64,000 nt of DNA from Campanula takesimana (GCA_026119855.1 JAOWBW010000381.1:744001-808000), one strand, 5' to 3'. Shown: positions 1 through 11,191, counted from the stretch's first letter. Program-made: numbers and translations. The notes: generated by a model from the letters alone, not told the origin.

Positions 1-290
1 CGAATCGAGTTTCGAGCTGCTCGCGAGCTTTTCACGAGCTGTTCGAACTCGGGTCTACACGAGCTGAGCTCGAGCTTAAACATTTTCCTGAAAATTATGC
101 AATCAAACGAGCTCGAGTTCGAGCCTTACCGAGTTCGAATTCGAGCTCGCGAGCTTTCACGAGCTGTTCGAACTCGAGTCTACACGAGCCGAGCACGAGC
201 TTAAACATTTTCCTGAAAATTATGCAATCAAAGGAGCTCGAGTTCGATCCTTACCGAGTTCGAATTCAAGCCTTACCGAGCTCTGATAAG
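1..290. repeat. CTCGAG-rich minisatellite, two copies of a ~125-bp unit
   Basis: The stretch is built from overlapping GAGCTCGAG and TTCGAA words. A unit of about 125 bp starting near 33 is repeated near 158 with few changes, including a shared AT-rich core (TTAAACATTTTCCTG). A similar CTCGAG-rich block lies at 35331-35625, outside the other end of the large copia insertion. The two blocks were about 1.7 kb apart before that insertion. They may be subterminal repeats of one old DNA element, but no terminal inverted repeat or transposase was seen. Confidence 0.7.
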
Positions 291-688
291 TATTCTCTGC
301 ATTTTGAACAAAAACTCTATTATTATTTTTTCTTTTTTCTTTTTACTCTTCTTTTAATCTTAAAATATGTGTCTAATTTACAAATGTAAGTATGTAACCT
401 CCTGTTTACTTTTTTTTTTTTTTTTTTTTTTAAGTCTCTTGTTCATTTAACTTCACATATTTCAAACGAAGGAGTATATTACAAAATAATTATTTGAGTA
501 TTTTTTTTTAAGAAAATCTCTTGTTCATTTAACTTCACATATTAAAAATGAAGAAAATTACTATTTTGTGTTTCTTTTTGAGGCTGTGTTAATATAACTT
601 GTGTATTTAATTATTTGAGTATTTTTTAAGAAATTATTTGAGTAAATGAGTATACTTATTGATATTTTGTTTTCTCAAAAATATAGAA
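291..688. other. AT-rich spacer, nothing recognised
   Basis: AT-rich DNA with T-runs near 411-432 and a partly repeated phrase (TCTTGTTCATTTAACTTCAC near 436 and again near 518). No coding signal or element boundary is visible. Confidence 0.5.
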
Positions 689-693
689 GAAAG

Positions 694-1296
694 TGTTGGG
701 TTTTGATGCATCATGCGCATCGGAATTAAACATATAAATCAAACACCCATGAGCCCGGATCCGTGCATGTTGATTAAATTAAATACAAGATGAAAGAAAA
801 CATACCCTTGAAGATCGAATCCATGAACACGGACTTTAAGGTGCTAAAGAAAACACCCTCCATCGGTATCCACATGTCAAACGGATATCAAGAACACCTT
901 CTTGATCTAGATTGCTAGACCCAAGGCTTTGATGAAGAAACGATTTCTTCGTCGGAATTATTTTGCTCTTTGATTATTGTATATTGATGATCAAGAATCA
1001 TCAAATAAATAATCCTACCTCTCTATAATTTATTGTTTCTAAAACAATGGTTTGTGATTTCTAAAATCACCATTAGAGGTTGTCAAACCCGGCTGCATAC
1101 CTTATATGAGGGTTTGACCTAATTTCTTTTGGGGTCGGGATTCCTTTTCTGTCAAGAAAACTGAATAAACTGGACTGGTACGGACGGGGCGGCCGTACGG
1201 CTCTCCAGGAGCCGTACGCCACTCCAAGAGCCGTACGGTGGCCAGTTTATTTTCCCAGAATTTTAGCCTTTTTCAATCCGTTCTATTGTGTGTGAC
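694..1296 (-). repeat. copia 3' LTR, distal part
   Basis: This matches 32680-33282 closely and is cut by the Tat/Ogre-like insertion after the target GTGAC (1292-1296). The rest of the LTR resumes at 17385. It contains three GC-rich words around the palindrome CCGTACGG between about 1187 and 1240. Confidence 0.93.
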
Positions 1297-1774
1297 TGTA
1301 TACACCCCGCATTAGACCTCTCACCCCGATTGCATACATAGTATTTTTATTTATCTTGTTTTTGTTAATTTCTGTTATTTCGGTTAAGTTCCTAACTGAT
1401 TCCGTTAGTTTTGGACTAAACTGTATAACAGAGTTAACTTTTAGGGTCATTCTGTCATCCTGTCCTTTTTACCCGCGGGCGCCTCTGGCATTACCTACGG
1501 GATGCGCGCGCCTCTCGCAATTAAAGAAGGAAGCGCGCGCCTCCCATTATGGCAGTTACGGACTGCAGCATTTTCCCTCCATTTTCTTGATCACAAACAC
1601 TCCTTTTTACATCCACATTCATCCCCCCTTTATTCATTAACTCTCAATCTCACACTTCTAGCCATAGCTTTAAAATAAAATATCCCTTTTTATTTTATTT
1701 GATTGTTTCTTTATTATATGATTTTCTTTATTTTCTTATTGGTTAGAAAATCTTCTTTTCCTCTCTTTTTCAAC

Positions 1775-1782
1775 TATAAAAA
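1775..1782 (+). promoter_or_regulatory. TATA box of the Tat/Ogre-like 5' LTR
   Basis: TATAAAAA preceded by a pyrimidine-rich run, at the position expected for an LTR promoter. It is repeated at 16691-16698 in the 3' LTR. Confidence 0.55.
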
Positions 1783-2383
1783 CCTCTTCTTTCTACCTTA
1801 GAAAAGGACCTAAAAACTTCATTTCCATACACTTTTATTATACACAAATTCTCCCAACAAGAGTTTTAGCAACAAAACTCTACACAAATTGTTCCATAGC
1901 AATTTCTCTACAACAAACATCATTTTCCCACCAAGTTTAAGGTCCTCCTTCTTAAGGTACAACTTCATCTTTCTTCTTCTATTTTACACGTCTTTTTAGT
2001 GTATGCAATCCCCATCAATGGGACATGACCAAATAATCACTTTACTACATTAAAGTTGGTTAAGGTTATCTCCCTACATTTCCACTCTAGTTTAATTTAT
2101 TCTTCTTCTCTTAATGTAATCTTTAGCATAAATTTATAAATAAAAAAATTCTCTTTTATTCCCCTTTCTTTCCCTTGTAATTGTTAGTACATTTCTCTTA
2201 TTATTTGAAGGACTTTTTAGCATTAGAACACCAATAGTAGCAAGATCCGCGTAAGCGGGGCGGAGTGGGTGTTTAAGTACTTCCCACTCCGTCACCTAAC
2301 CCCCGAAACCTTCTCTCCCGAATCTCTGGTTTTCGTACAAAAAGGCTATTTCTTAGGTTTTCTTATGTTCCTCTAAAAACATA

Positions 2384-2394
2384 GGTGGCGACTC
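2384..2394 (+). other. primer-site mimic inside the Tat/Ogre-like LTR
   Basis: GTGGCGACTCT here repeats the first 11 bases of the true primer site at 2464, 80 bases upstream. It is also present in the 3' LTR near 17301. Equivalent copies occur in the LTRs of the other two Tat-type elements. Confidence 0.7.
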
Positions 2395-2463
2395 TAAAAT
2401 CAATTAGACATCCTAGAATAATTCACCGCTCTAGCCAAGTTGTGTTTTCCCGGGGTATCTACA

Positions 2464-2482
2464 GTGGCGACTCTGCTGGGGA
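2464..2482 (+). other. primer-binding site of the Tat/Ogre-like element
   Basis: GTGGCGACTCTGCTGGGGA begins immediately after the LTR terminus ACA. The same sequence follows the 5' LTR of the element at 36552-60371, and a one-base variant follows that of 39361-51037. Confidence 0.85.
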
Positions 2483-3549
2483 CAACTTAGAAGGTTAAAC
2501 TTGCGTTCTTAATTTTTGGTGTTCTTATTTCTGCATTCTGGGCATTCTGGTGGAAAAAGGCGGGAAGCGTGCGCCTCTGGCCTTCTTGGCCTAAGGCGCG
2601 CGCCTCCGACCTTCACCACCAGAATCGCCCGCCTCTCATCTCGTCCTTCAATTCCATGTTATTGTGCTAACAGTCTCTGCAGGGGAAAAGTTTCATTTAG
2701 GGTCAAGGCAATCCCTTGAACCCATCAGTTTGCAGGTTTTCACCCAGAAACGGGCGCCTCTGCCCCTCCTTCTCTAATGCGCGTGCCTCCCACATAGGCA
2801 GTCCAAAGCGCTCGCTTCTGGTCATTTTCCAGAAACAGAACAGTGCACAGAACAGAACAGTTTTGACAGTGTGTGGGCACCGGGCCTGCACAGGACAGTT
2901 TTTACTTTCTATTTATTTTATCGGTCACACGGGTGATTCGAAAGTTGTAAATATGTGCTTATTGGTTTTTTTTTTCTTTTCTTTAAAAAAAATGTTTTGT
3001 CACATGTTGGACCTCACACTACGTGCACAAACTCATATGAATTGCTCACTATCGAGTCGCACAAAGTTCATAACCCCAAGCCCGTCGAGGCCCGTCCTAG
3101 GGAGTTTCAAGCTCCACCCGACCTTGACTCTCTCGAAGCGGTAAACCTCAGCCCGTGGCGTAGTTCATGACTACATGCCGGGGGTGACCTTAAGCCTCTC
3201 ATTAGCCGAGCACAAGCCAACACAATTCTAGTTAGGGTCTAACACTCTGTGACTAAAGTCGGTTTTCATATGCCGAGATTTACCTAAACTAATGTCTTCA
3301 AAACATACATGCCAAGTGGTTATCATGGACGAAATAAAACTCCGTCCCCGCATGTATGCTTTATGACATTAATTTAGTTTAATCCCGTCACATGTAGGTA
3401 TCATAAGCGTGGTGGAATCCGATGAGTATATGGGACCGCGAGAAGGTCTATATACTAGTGTGACGATTCCACTATTTTTCTAGAAACCCCAAAAAGGACT
3501 CCGTCCTTCCGACTTTTGTAAATAAATAAAAAAATGGTCATTTTCTTAT
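2483..3549 (+). other. Tat/Ogre-like 5' leader with GC-rich boxes
   Basis: No convincing coding. Between 2565 and 2645, and again between 2748 and 2815, it carries repeated GCGCGCCTC-type words like those of the LTR, separated by CTTCTTGG and TCCAGAAAC phrases. The second half has no obvious motif. Short open frames here have no recognisable domain. Confidence 0.6.
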
Positions 3550-4209
3550 GTGGTTGAGTCTTTTCCTGTTTGTGGGTTGAATAATTTTACTCAAAAGGTG
3601 TTTGTGGGCCAGCCTAAGATCAACCGCGTTCTTTCAATAGGTCCAATGGCTTCCAACGGCAACAACAACAATGGTAGGTACATTTCCGTGTCCAACGAAA
3701 GACTTTTCAACATAATAAGAGCCATGGGGGAACAAGTGGATAGACTTGTCAAGGATGCCCGCCGCAAGGATGATTTGTGGCAAGCCCGTTTTGATCTTGA
3801 GAGGAGAATTCACGAGGAAGAGGTTTCCGAACTCAAGGCCCGTTTGCAAGAGCTCACTGATAACAAAGCAAAGTTCAATGGTAAAGCATGCTCGAGTGGC
3901 CCGTCCCTCAAAAGCCACAAAAGTACTGCCAACAACCAAGTTTTCACTCCTCTCCTAGGAATGACCCGAGCCGAAGCATTTGAAACTTTGGTGGCAAGTG
4001 GAAAGATCAAGCCTTTACAAGGGTACCAACCCAAGGCGATCAACGCCGACCATGCCCATCATCAATATTGTGGCTATCATCAACACAGTGGCCATCTTAC
4101 CAAGGAATGCTTCCTTCTCCGAAATGTCATCCAAGAGTTGATCGACAATGGTGAATTTACCTTGGGTGAAGAGCAACTCATAAAGGAAGAGGCTTTGCTT
4201 TTGAAATAG
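3550..4209 (+). pseudogene. gag: Tat/Ogre-type gag remnant with zinc-knuckle-like motif
   Basis: The open frame is 219 residues. The more likely start is the Met at 3646 (residue 33, MASNGNNNNGRY). Residues about 48-105 are charged and heptad-rich, as in a coiled coil. Residues 131-160 (FTPLLGMTRAEAFETL and on) and 173-203 match the C-terminal part of Tat/Ogre Gag. They include a C-x2-H-x4-H-x4-C knuckle (Cys174, His177, His182, Cys187) followed by a helix ending LIDNGEF. Gag forms the particle and binds element RNA. The capsid core expected between coil and knuckle is missing and the frame is far shorter than full Tat Gag, so it is probably an internal deletion. No protease, reverse transcriptase or integrase follows. 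Confidence 0.8.
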
Positions 4210-4633
4210 GGGCTTCAACAAGAGATCATGCTACAAGAAGACCTACAACAACAAGGACGACGACAGTAATCTCCGTTTCTCTTTCTCTACCTAGTAATAG
4301 GAATTAAAAAAAAAAAAGTCAAAAGTCCTCTTTTGTGTGCATTAAGTTTTCTTCCTTCTCGTCAATGCTAAAGTTTTAATCGGTCTTAATAAAAGTCGTT
4401 CTTATCCTCATACACTCTTCCAAGTTGTTCAATTTAATTCTTAGCAAAATGATGAAAAGATGTCTAAACAAGTTTTAGAATGAAGGCCATCACTTGAACG
4501 CCTAGGGGATAAACATCGTGATGAAGGCGACAACATCAAATCCAAGACATCAAGCAACAAAGAAAGGTGGAGCAACAACCATGGAGAAGTCAAGCAAAGT
4601 TTTCAAAGGGGGATTAAAAAAAAAAAAAACTCG

Positions 4634-4660
4634 CTAGGTTGACTCTTCAAAACAACCTAG
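4634..4660 (+). other. CTAG-type hairpin, variant copy
   Basis: CTAGGTT (4634-4640) and AACCTAG (4654-4660) form a perfect 7-bp stem with a 13-base loop. The flanks GCTAGGTTGA and CCTAGGCAAA match the other CTAG hairpins at 5296, 46259, 46337, 52139 and 52213. Confidence 0.6.
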
Positions 4661-4787
4661 GCAAACGTTAGAGCATAAAAAAAAAAAAAAATCCCTCCCT
4701 TTCAAAAAAGTTCACATCAAGATCATCATCATCATCCACCAACGAAGGACGAAACAACTATCACGAAGAATGGAGCATCCACAAGAA

Positions 4788-4843
4788 CTACGGTGACCTG
4801 AGCCTCTATACTAGAGGAACGTAGGCAACCTTCGGGTCCGGTC
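4788..4843 (+). other. predicted pseudoknot RNA motif, copy A
   Basis: CTACG (4788-4792) pairs with CGTAG (4820-4824). Inside lies the hairpin CCTCTA/TAGAGG (4803-4808 with 4812-4817). After it comes ACC-TTCG-GGT (4828-4837). The segment GACC (4795-4798), within the first stem, pairs with GGTC (4840-4843) beyond the second hairpin, making a pseudoknot. Flanks GAACTACGGTGACCTGAGCC and GTAGGCAACCTTCGGG recur in other copies. All pairings are by eye. Confidence 0.65.
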
Positions 4844-5295
4844 TCATGCAAGAAAGAAGATATGTTTAGCCCTAATACGTTATGGTGATCAGCCTTCATC
4901 TCGATCTTATCAAGACATCTTTGTATGAGTCATTTGCCAATGAATTAATCACCTCAAGATTGAACAACTTTCTTAGATTTGGAACCGCTTTCACGTTCCT
5001 TGTCGAGTCTAGGAGCTTCTTATCTTTCAGCGATACTCCCGATTTCTTGCAATCAAATTGGAGTTTTCCTTCTCTTTTCTCTTAATGACTTACTTGCCTT
5101 CGTGAGTCATTCAAAAAAAAATATATAAATACATGATGTCAATACTAGGGGCTACTTCCCTAGTCGAGTCAATGTCACTCATCATTAGTGACAAAAGGTC
5201 TTCACCGCAAAATCACATGTCTCTCATCCTCAGCTAGAGTCAATGCACACTTCCTCATTAATCGAGTCAAAATGAAGACGCAAAAGAGATGCCCG

Positions 5296-5325
5296 CTAGA
5301 TTAAAAACCCGAAAGGGCGGTCTAG
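5296..5325 (+). other. CTAG-type hairpin, compensated variant
   Basis: CTAGA (5296-5300) pairs with TCTAG (5321-5325), enclosing a smaller CCC/GGG hairpin. The other elements have CTAGG/CCTAG at this place, so both sides changed together (G-C to A-T). It is followed by GCAAAAAACAGGGTGCGTCA, nearly the same as in the right-hand elements. Confidence 0.65.
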
Positions 5326-6529
5326 GCAAAAAACAGGGTGCGTCATAAAAAAAATGAGAGAGTGAGAGAGAGAAGGGAAAGAGAAATGGAGATCCCCGGC
5401 CTCTGAAGAAGACAAGTTCTACATTGAATCTCCTCAGCAAGTCAATTCTCCACCGAGTCAACTTTAGAATTGCAAAAGGCTCGACAAGATATGGCACAAT
5501 CAAATGTCGTTTTGGGTTATTGGCATAAGGGAGATTGTTCTTTCAATGAGCATTATTGGGTCATGAGAAAGAAAGCCCGTGGTAACCAAGATCCATCCGA
5601 GAATGAGCCCATCATTGAGGGGTACGAGGTTGCACAAATAGTCCCAGTGAATCAATTGGTTTGGGCAGCAAGTAGCAACAACATGTAATTCAGTTTTCAA
5701 GCTTCTTCAAGCATGTGCCCTTACAGTATGTCAAAAGGCTTCCGAGAATGGAGTAGCTCTTTCCATGTCCTCTTATGTTTGTTCTCCCGCACGAGGACGA
5801 GTCTCTTGCCTTGCTCTACAAATGGTGACGCCTTAGGGGCTATGTGACTCAAGAACGAGAGCTTCTTTTGCTTCATTTGACAGTTAATAAGCCCTAGGGG
5901 ATACTATCAAGAAAGATGTGTGAGACTATCCTCAAAGTCTCTCAAAAGGGAATGTCGAGAAGCCTTCTTGTCAGGTGTGCTCATGCCTGCTCCCCCAATC
6001 AAGGATAGGCCTTTCTTGATCCACTTACAATCAATTGTGGCACACTAGGGGCTACAATCAAGTTTGAAAGGCTCCCTCAGCAAGAATCAATTCACTTCAC
6101 CTCCCAATAATGGCCCTAACAAAGTCATATGAAACATTGGAGGCATCCTCATTTATTTTGGCACCAAAGGTCTCAAGGGGCTTCGCAATCTATAATCTTT
6201 TGGGCTACGACATTACAGCAATCCGAGCAAAGGGCAATATTGGGTCTTCGCAATTGACAATCTTTTTGGGGGATGACACCCGAGCAATTGAATGTGGGGA
6301 ACAGTCCTCATGGAACCAAGCAAGCTTCAAGGGTCTCTTGGTACTTCACATTAAAGGTCTTCTGGTTTGAAAGGAGGATTCCGAGGTTATGAATGAATGT
6401 GATGATTTTTGTTAGAACTTACAACGAGATTATGAAGGAAGTCTTAGAGAAAAGGAAAAAGATTCAATGTGCTAAACTCTATCAAAACAGGGTTATAGCG
6501 GGAAATGCCTCGGCCAGTCCCAATGTTTC

Positions 6530-9500
6530 TCCTATTCTCGACTCCTCGAGTTTAATTATTCCTCTGTTCGTGATTCCGGTCCCGGATAAATATTCGTGGC
6601 GTTGAATAGAGCGTTCCAGACCGATCAGAAATTAATTTGGGTCAACTTGATTTTTGACTAGGTAAGCTATTAGCTCCCCCTTACTTGTAATAACATGCAT
6701 ATATGTTATTCCCGCTACTTGTTCTTGTTAAAATTGTGTTTTGAGCAATTTTTGTGATACTTGTAATTTTGGGATGAAGGGAGTATAAATATACTGCGTA
6801 TGCATACATATGAAGGAAACTTGGAAAAAAATAGGCTACTGGGTTTGTTAAAAGAAAAGTATAGAAAAGTTACTCCTATTCGTGAGACGGTAAAATAGTA
6901 ACTCGATTTAAATATTATTAGAAAAATTGTACCATTATTTGTGGTACGGGGAAATGAATGGAAGTATTCCTAAATGGGTATAGTAGTATAATATAAAATT
7001 GTACTTATACTTTTGGGGACGGTGAAATATTTAATTGGGAATAAAAGAAGATTATTCTATTACTTATGGGACGGGGATAAATTAATAAAGTGTCCCTATA
7101 GAAGTGTTCTGGGCATGCTAAAATGCACTCTTGAATGTTAGAAAGTGTTAGTGGGTTTATACTCCTACATTTGGGGCGGAAAATTATTTAACCTGGGAAA
7201 GAATTCGGATTTTGGCATTTTTGGGCCTCGGGCGACCGCCCATCTATCTGAAGTATTTTGTTCTTGGGAAGCCTGATTTTGGGCGACCGCCCACACCATT
7301 TTGTGCGGCCGCCCATATGTCCTGAAAAATTGTAAAACTTGTTTAATGATTGTATAAGTTGGAAATAACCCTTGTTAAGGCATATAGCCTTAGGATAAGA
7401 TGTCCTAGTAAGTATTGTGATACCTTAGGGGTATCAGAAGTGAGTCTTGAACATGAATACTCATTTAATTAAAATGAGAATTTAGTCTTGTACATGGACA
7501 CTTATAGAACTCAAATGAGAACTTAAGTATAAGAGTAACAACTCTTTTATATGTTTTGAAAGTGCTATGAACAAGCACTTATGTGTTATGCTTGTCTTAA
7601 AGCCTATGATTGTGTACCTTAAGGGCATTAAAGCTATGTCTTGAACTTGAATATCCTAGGAATAGGATCGTGAACTTGATTGGGAGATGTATAGCTCATC
7701 TTCTTAATTAAAACGTGATTATAAGATGAGTAAATCTTGTACTTGTCTTAAATAACCAAAGAGTTGGATTGATAACTTAAGTATAAGTTAATTAACTCTT
7801 GTACATGTTTAACCATCCAAGAAAATGGATTGAGAACTTGGATACAAGATGATAAAATCTTGTAAAAGTCTTGACTGTCTTGATTGTCTTGAATGTCTTG
7901 AAACCATTACATGAGTATGGTAATAAACTTGAAAGATTCTTGATGTGTATATGCAAATCTTGCATATATTTACTTGATAGAATGTGGCTTCTTGATTTAT
8001 TGGTACATGACATGAATAACCAAAGAATTAGGTTATGGAACTAGATAGAGAATGATTAACTCTATTACATACTTGAACTTGATACGTGTATATTGGAAGT
8101 GCTATAAATAAGCACTAAAGTGTAAATGATTTAGTTTTAATCGTGTATATACTCAATGAAGTATATAAAGAATAAAGAAGATATCTTGTCTTGAATTGGG
8201 TTTCTAAAGAAAATAGGGACTAGTGTAATATGAAGATAATTCATATAATCGTGAATACTACGATTTAAACTAATAAGAATGGTTATAGAACACAATATGT
8301 GTTAGAAAATGTATTCGATTATTAACGATACATATATGTGAGATATGACTGTGACTAGGTATGATGTGACCTATTCTACTACGTGTTTAGAGTCTAAGGT
8401 ATTGGGCTCTACTTGATAGTAAGGGTATCGTGATAAACACCTTAATGTGTTAAACGTGACATAAATATGTACGTGCAAACTTGGCATATGACTAAGTGAT
8501 ATACCCTACTACGTGATTGAGGTCTGTTATTAATAGACCCTAACTTGGATTGATCGTGTTATATGGACACTTACGTGCCATAGTTGAACTTGATTGGTAT
8601 TCGCAATAATTGAGTACGTGTACTTATATTCTCGTGAGCACATGATACATAGTTACATGGTGCATATTCTCGTGAGCACATGATACATAGTTACATGGTG
8701 CATATTCTCGTGAGCACATGATACATAATTACATGGTGCATATTCTCGTGAGCACATGATACATGATTACATGGTGCATAAAGAGTAGTCCACTAATAAG
8801 GGACTGAGTTCTGTTTCCGTAGTTCAAGTAAATATCTACTTGTACCTTCTTGTGTGAGTCCAGCTGGTTCTCCTTGCTTGTTCGAAAATATATAGGTTAA
8901 CGCTTGTCGCGAGAGCTGGGGTTTAAGTGACAATCGGGTCCCTATGTATTTCCGCCCGACCCCTTACTACTGGCCATAGTAAGGGCATAGCTTCACTGGT
9001 TAGAGCAATAAGCCTGACCTAAGTGAATGCTAAACTCCCGTCCCGAACACCACGTGGATCTTGTTATTGTGGATGACACTGGTTACCAGGTCTTCTTATA
9101 TACTGCACAGCAGTCTCTTGTTCCTGTTCTTGGTTGTCCTCAGCTAGAAAAGCATCGACAACAAATGGTATTCTTGGGAGAAATAAGGAAGGATTCAGGT
9201 ACAATGCGTGATAGGCCTATGTGCATCTTGTGAGCTGGTTTAGCCTCTCGCACTACTTGACTACTTGTTACCTGATCATATCTTGAGCTTGATTACTTGT
9301 TGAGTTGGCTTAGCCTCTCCTATACTTGTTACTTGATGATACTTGATATATGTTTAGTTGAGTATCTACTTGTATTGCATGATAACATGACATATAGTTG
9401 CATGTTAATAGCTTACTGAGATTATCTCACCCTTTATTTGTTTAATTGTTTCCCCCCCCCAGGAAAGCAGGGGATAGTACGCAGTGAGGCTCGACTTAGC

Positions 9501-9868
9501 TGGGAACTTACTCAGCAGGATATTCTTGTTCGAAGTTAGTGTCCTTTTATATTTTGGTAAGGACGATCTTGTATGAGTTAATAAACTCTGGGCTTGTATT
9601 GGGGTAGTATTTGTTGTCCCTAGACAGTTCTTGTTGCCAGCTTATTTGCTAGGCATGTCTTCCGCTGTATGTAACCATTTTGGTTTTAATTTTCTTGGTC
9701 TAGAACTCGTGTGAGCTATCTTAGCTCCCTACTCTTGAGTATATATATCATGTCTGTTTTGTTTTTAACAGGTACTGTTCTTGTTTCCCGTTAGTTTCTT
9801 GTTTCTTGTTAGTTACGCGCACCAGGTTCGAGGTTCTATTAGGGAATCCCGGGACTTGGGGCGTGTCA
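6530..9868 (+). repeat. Tekay/Del-like 5' LTR, truncated at its 5' end
   Basis: It aligns with 11484-14774 from TCCTATTCTCGACTCC to GGGGCGTGTCA with few substitutions. It lacks the counterpart of 11192-11483, which carries the LTR start and TATA box. It has three GC-rich GGCGACCGCCCA-type boxes at about 7210-7316 and four copies of a 38-bp repeat. Confidence 0.9.
8627..8778 (+). repeat. 38-bp tandem repeat, four copies
   Basis: The unit starts TATTCTCGTGAGCACATGAT and ends TTACATGGTGCA; 152 bp is exactly four units. The other LTR has three units at 13571-13684. Confidence 0.95.
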
Positions 9869-11191
9869 TAGTGGTATCAGAGCTATGGTTTAGCTCTTAG
9901 CCTGGATAGGGTCTATGGCCTAGGTTGGGTTAGTCTTGGGTGTGTTTTCGACGCCGAGTGCTTCGTTACTTGTTGTCATACCAGGCATAGGACTGGTGTT
10001 GATAGTATTGATCCAATTGGATTAGATGGTTTAAGAATCGAGAGCGCGAGTCTTTAAAGACTTAGGCGTATTTATCTTGTCTTGTGGACATTGTTTCGTG
10101 CTATATATGCATGCTTGTCCTTATCTCGTGAATTACGTAGAAGTGTATTCTCTAGTAAGAGACTACATGCTTGATATTGTTATGAATAAAAGCTTGATAG
10201 AAGTGTGGGTGATAACACCATATACGTTCTATGTTAATTTGGTCGTGTCACCGGTATGGGACATTGATGTGATATGTGTTATGGCTTGGCTCTTACGTGT
10301 TATGATTTGGCTTTCTATATGTTATGCCATTCTTGTTTACTATAATAGATGGTAATTAATTCTCTGGCTAATATGCCTGACTATTTATGTGAGCATGATA
10401 GATTTATGCATATTATTCATATTTTGCATTGAAAGTCTAGAAAGGGTTCTTGAGATTGTACTGGGTATGTAACCTATGTGATTGATAGTGGAATTTCTAA
10501 ACCAAACCAGATGGATGTATCCATTCTTGATGAGAAACGTGGATTATCTTGAGTTGTGACAGTGCGAATACAGTGCTGACATCTGGATTAATATTCTTGA
10601 CCTCGATTGAGTTAAACGAGTTGAGGATTCAACTTGAGAATTTCTTGATAGAGGATATATCTACCTTGTAGTGGATGTCTGAATTGAGTATCTGTGTTGA
10701 CCTATTAGTGGAAACAACCAAGGTACGTGTGTTCTTGAGATTTCTTGGTCTTGTTAGAGATTCATGAATGAATTTCGAAGGCAGCTCCATTGTTAACTAT
10801 TTGACACCGAGAGCTACATCTTTTGATGGATTGTCTTGATGGATTGATATACGTAAAGTCAGTTCTGAATATTGAAACGATGGATCATCACAACTTCAGT
10901 ATCTGAGATTGCCTAGTGGATTTGACTAGTATTTACACTGATCTGGAGGATATGACCAGTTTTATTATTTCTAGTGGATATGTCAAGTTTCACCGATATA
11001 GTGGATTGACTAATCGAGTCTACTTGACTTTATGTGTTTTGATGTTATAATTGATACATCTAGATTGCATGAAATATTTGTGAGTATATGTGTATATTCT
11101 TGATTGCTCTTGAGTTCTATTTGCTGATTATATATGTTATAATCTTGATCTAGTAAAAATTCGAGGACGAATTTTCTTAAGGTGGGGAGGA
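9869..11191 (+). other. Tekay/Del-like interior, non-coding, with primer site and purine tract
   Basis: It begins with the primer site TGGTATCAGAGC (9872-9883) and ends with the purine tract GGTGGGGAGGA. A 92-residue frame at 10077-10355 is rich in aromatic and aliphatic residues and has no recognisable Gag or Pol motif. A full Tekay interior is several kilobases, so gag-pol has been lost. Confidence 0.8.

Larger units (their letters stand above)
1297..2463 (+). repeat. Tat/Ogre-like 5' LTR
   Basis: It pairs with 16213-17379 at the same length with scattered substitutions; by eye they are about 97-98% identical. It has three GCGCGCCTC-type boxes between 1477 and 1545. A TATA box (TATAAAAA, 1775-1782) is followed by a long pyrimidine- and A-rich leader. 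A primer-site mimic GTGGCGACTCT lies near 2384. Confidence 0.94.
4210..6529 (+). other. Tat/Ogre-like interior after gag, non-coding
   Basis: No pol domain is recognisable in any frame. Features are poly(A) runs near 4307, 4616 and 4678, two CTAG hairpins, and one pseudoknot motif. A recurring phrase of the type TAGGGGCTA appears near 5150, 5836, 5894 and 6047. The short frames at 5470-5688 and 6110-6370 have no recognisable domain. Confidence 0.6.

Noticed and set aside
1356..1640. 94-residue frame, similar at 16272-16556
   Set aside because: LTR sequence copied in both LTRs; upstream of the TATA box and without a domain.
4788..4843. Calling the pseudoknot motif a ribozyme
   Set aside because: The joining strand is too short and stem 1 is shorter than in known HDV-like ribozymes. 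No hammerhead core (CTGATGA with GAAA) was seen either. Kept only as a hypothesis in the findings.
8627..8778. Regular repeats that could suggest a CRISPR array
   Set aside because: There are no unique spacers; units are contiguous, and the setting is a plant LTR.
9027..9233. 68-residue frame, nearly identical at 13933-14139
   Set aside because: It lies in both LTRs of one element and is duplicated only because LTRs are copies. No domain recognised.
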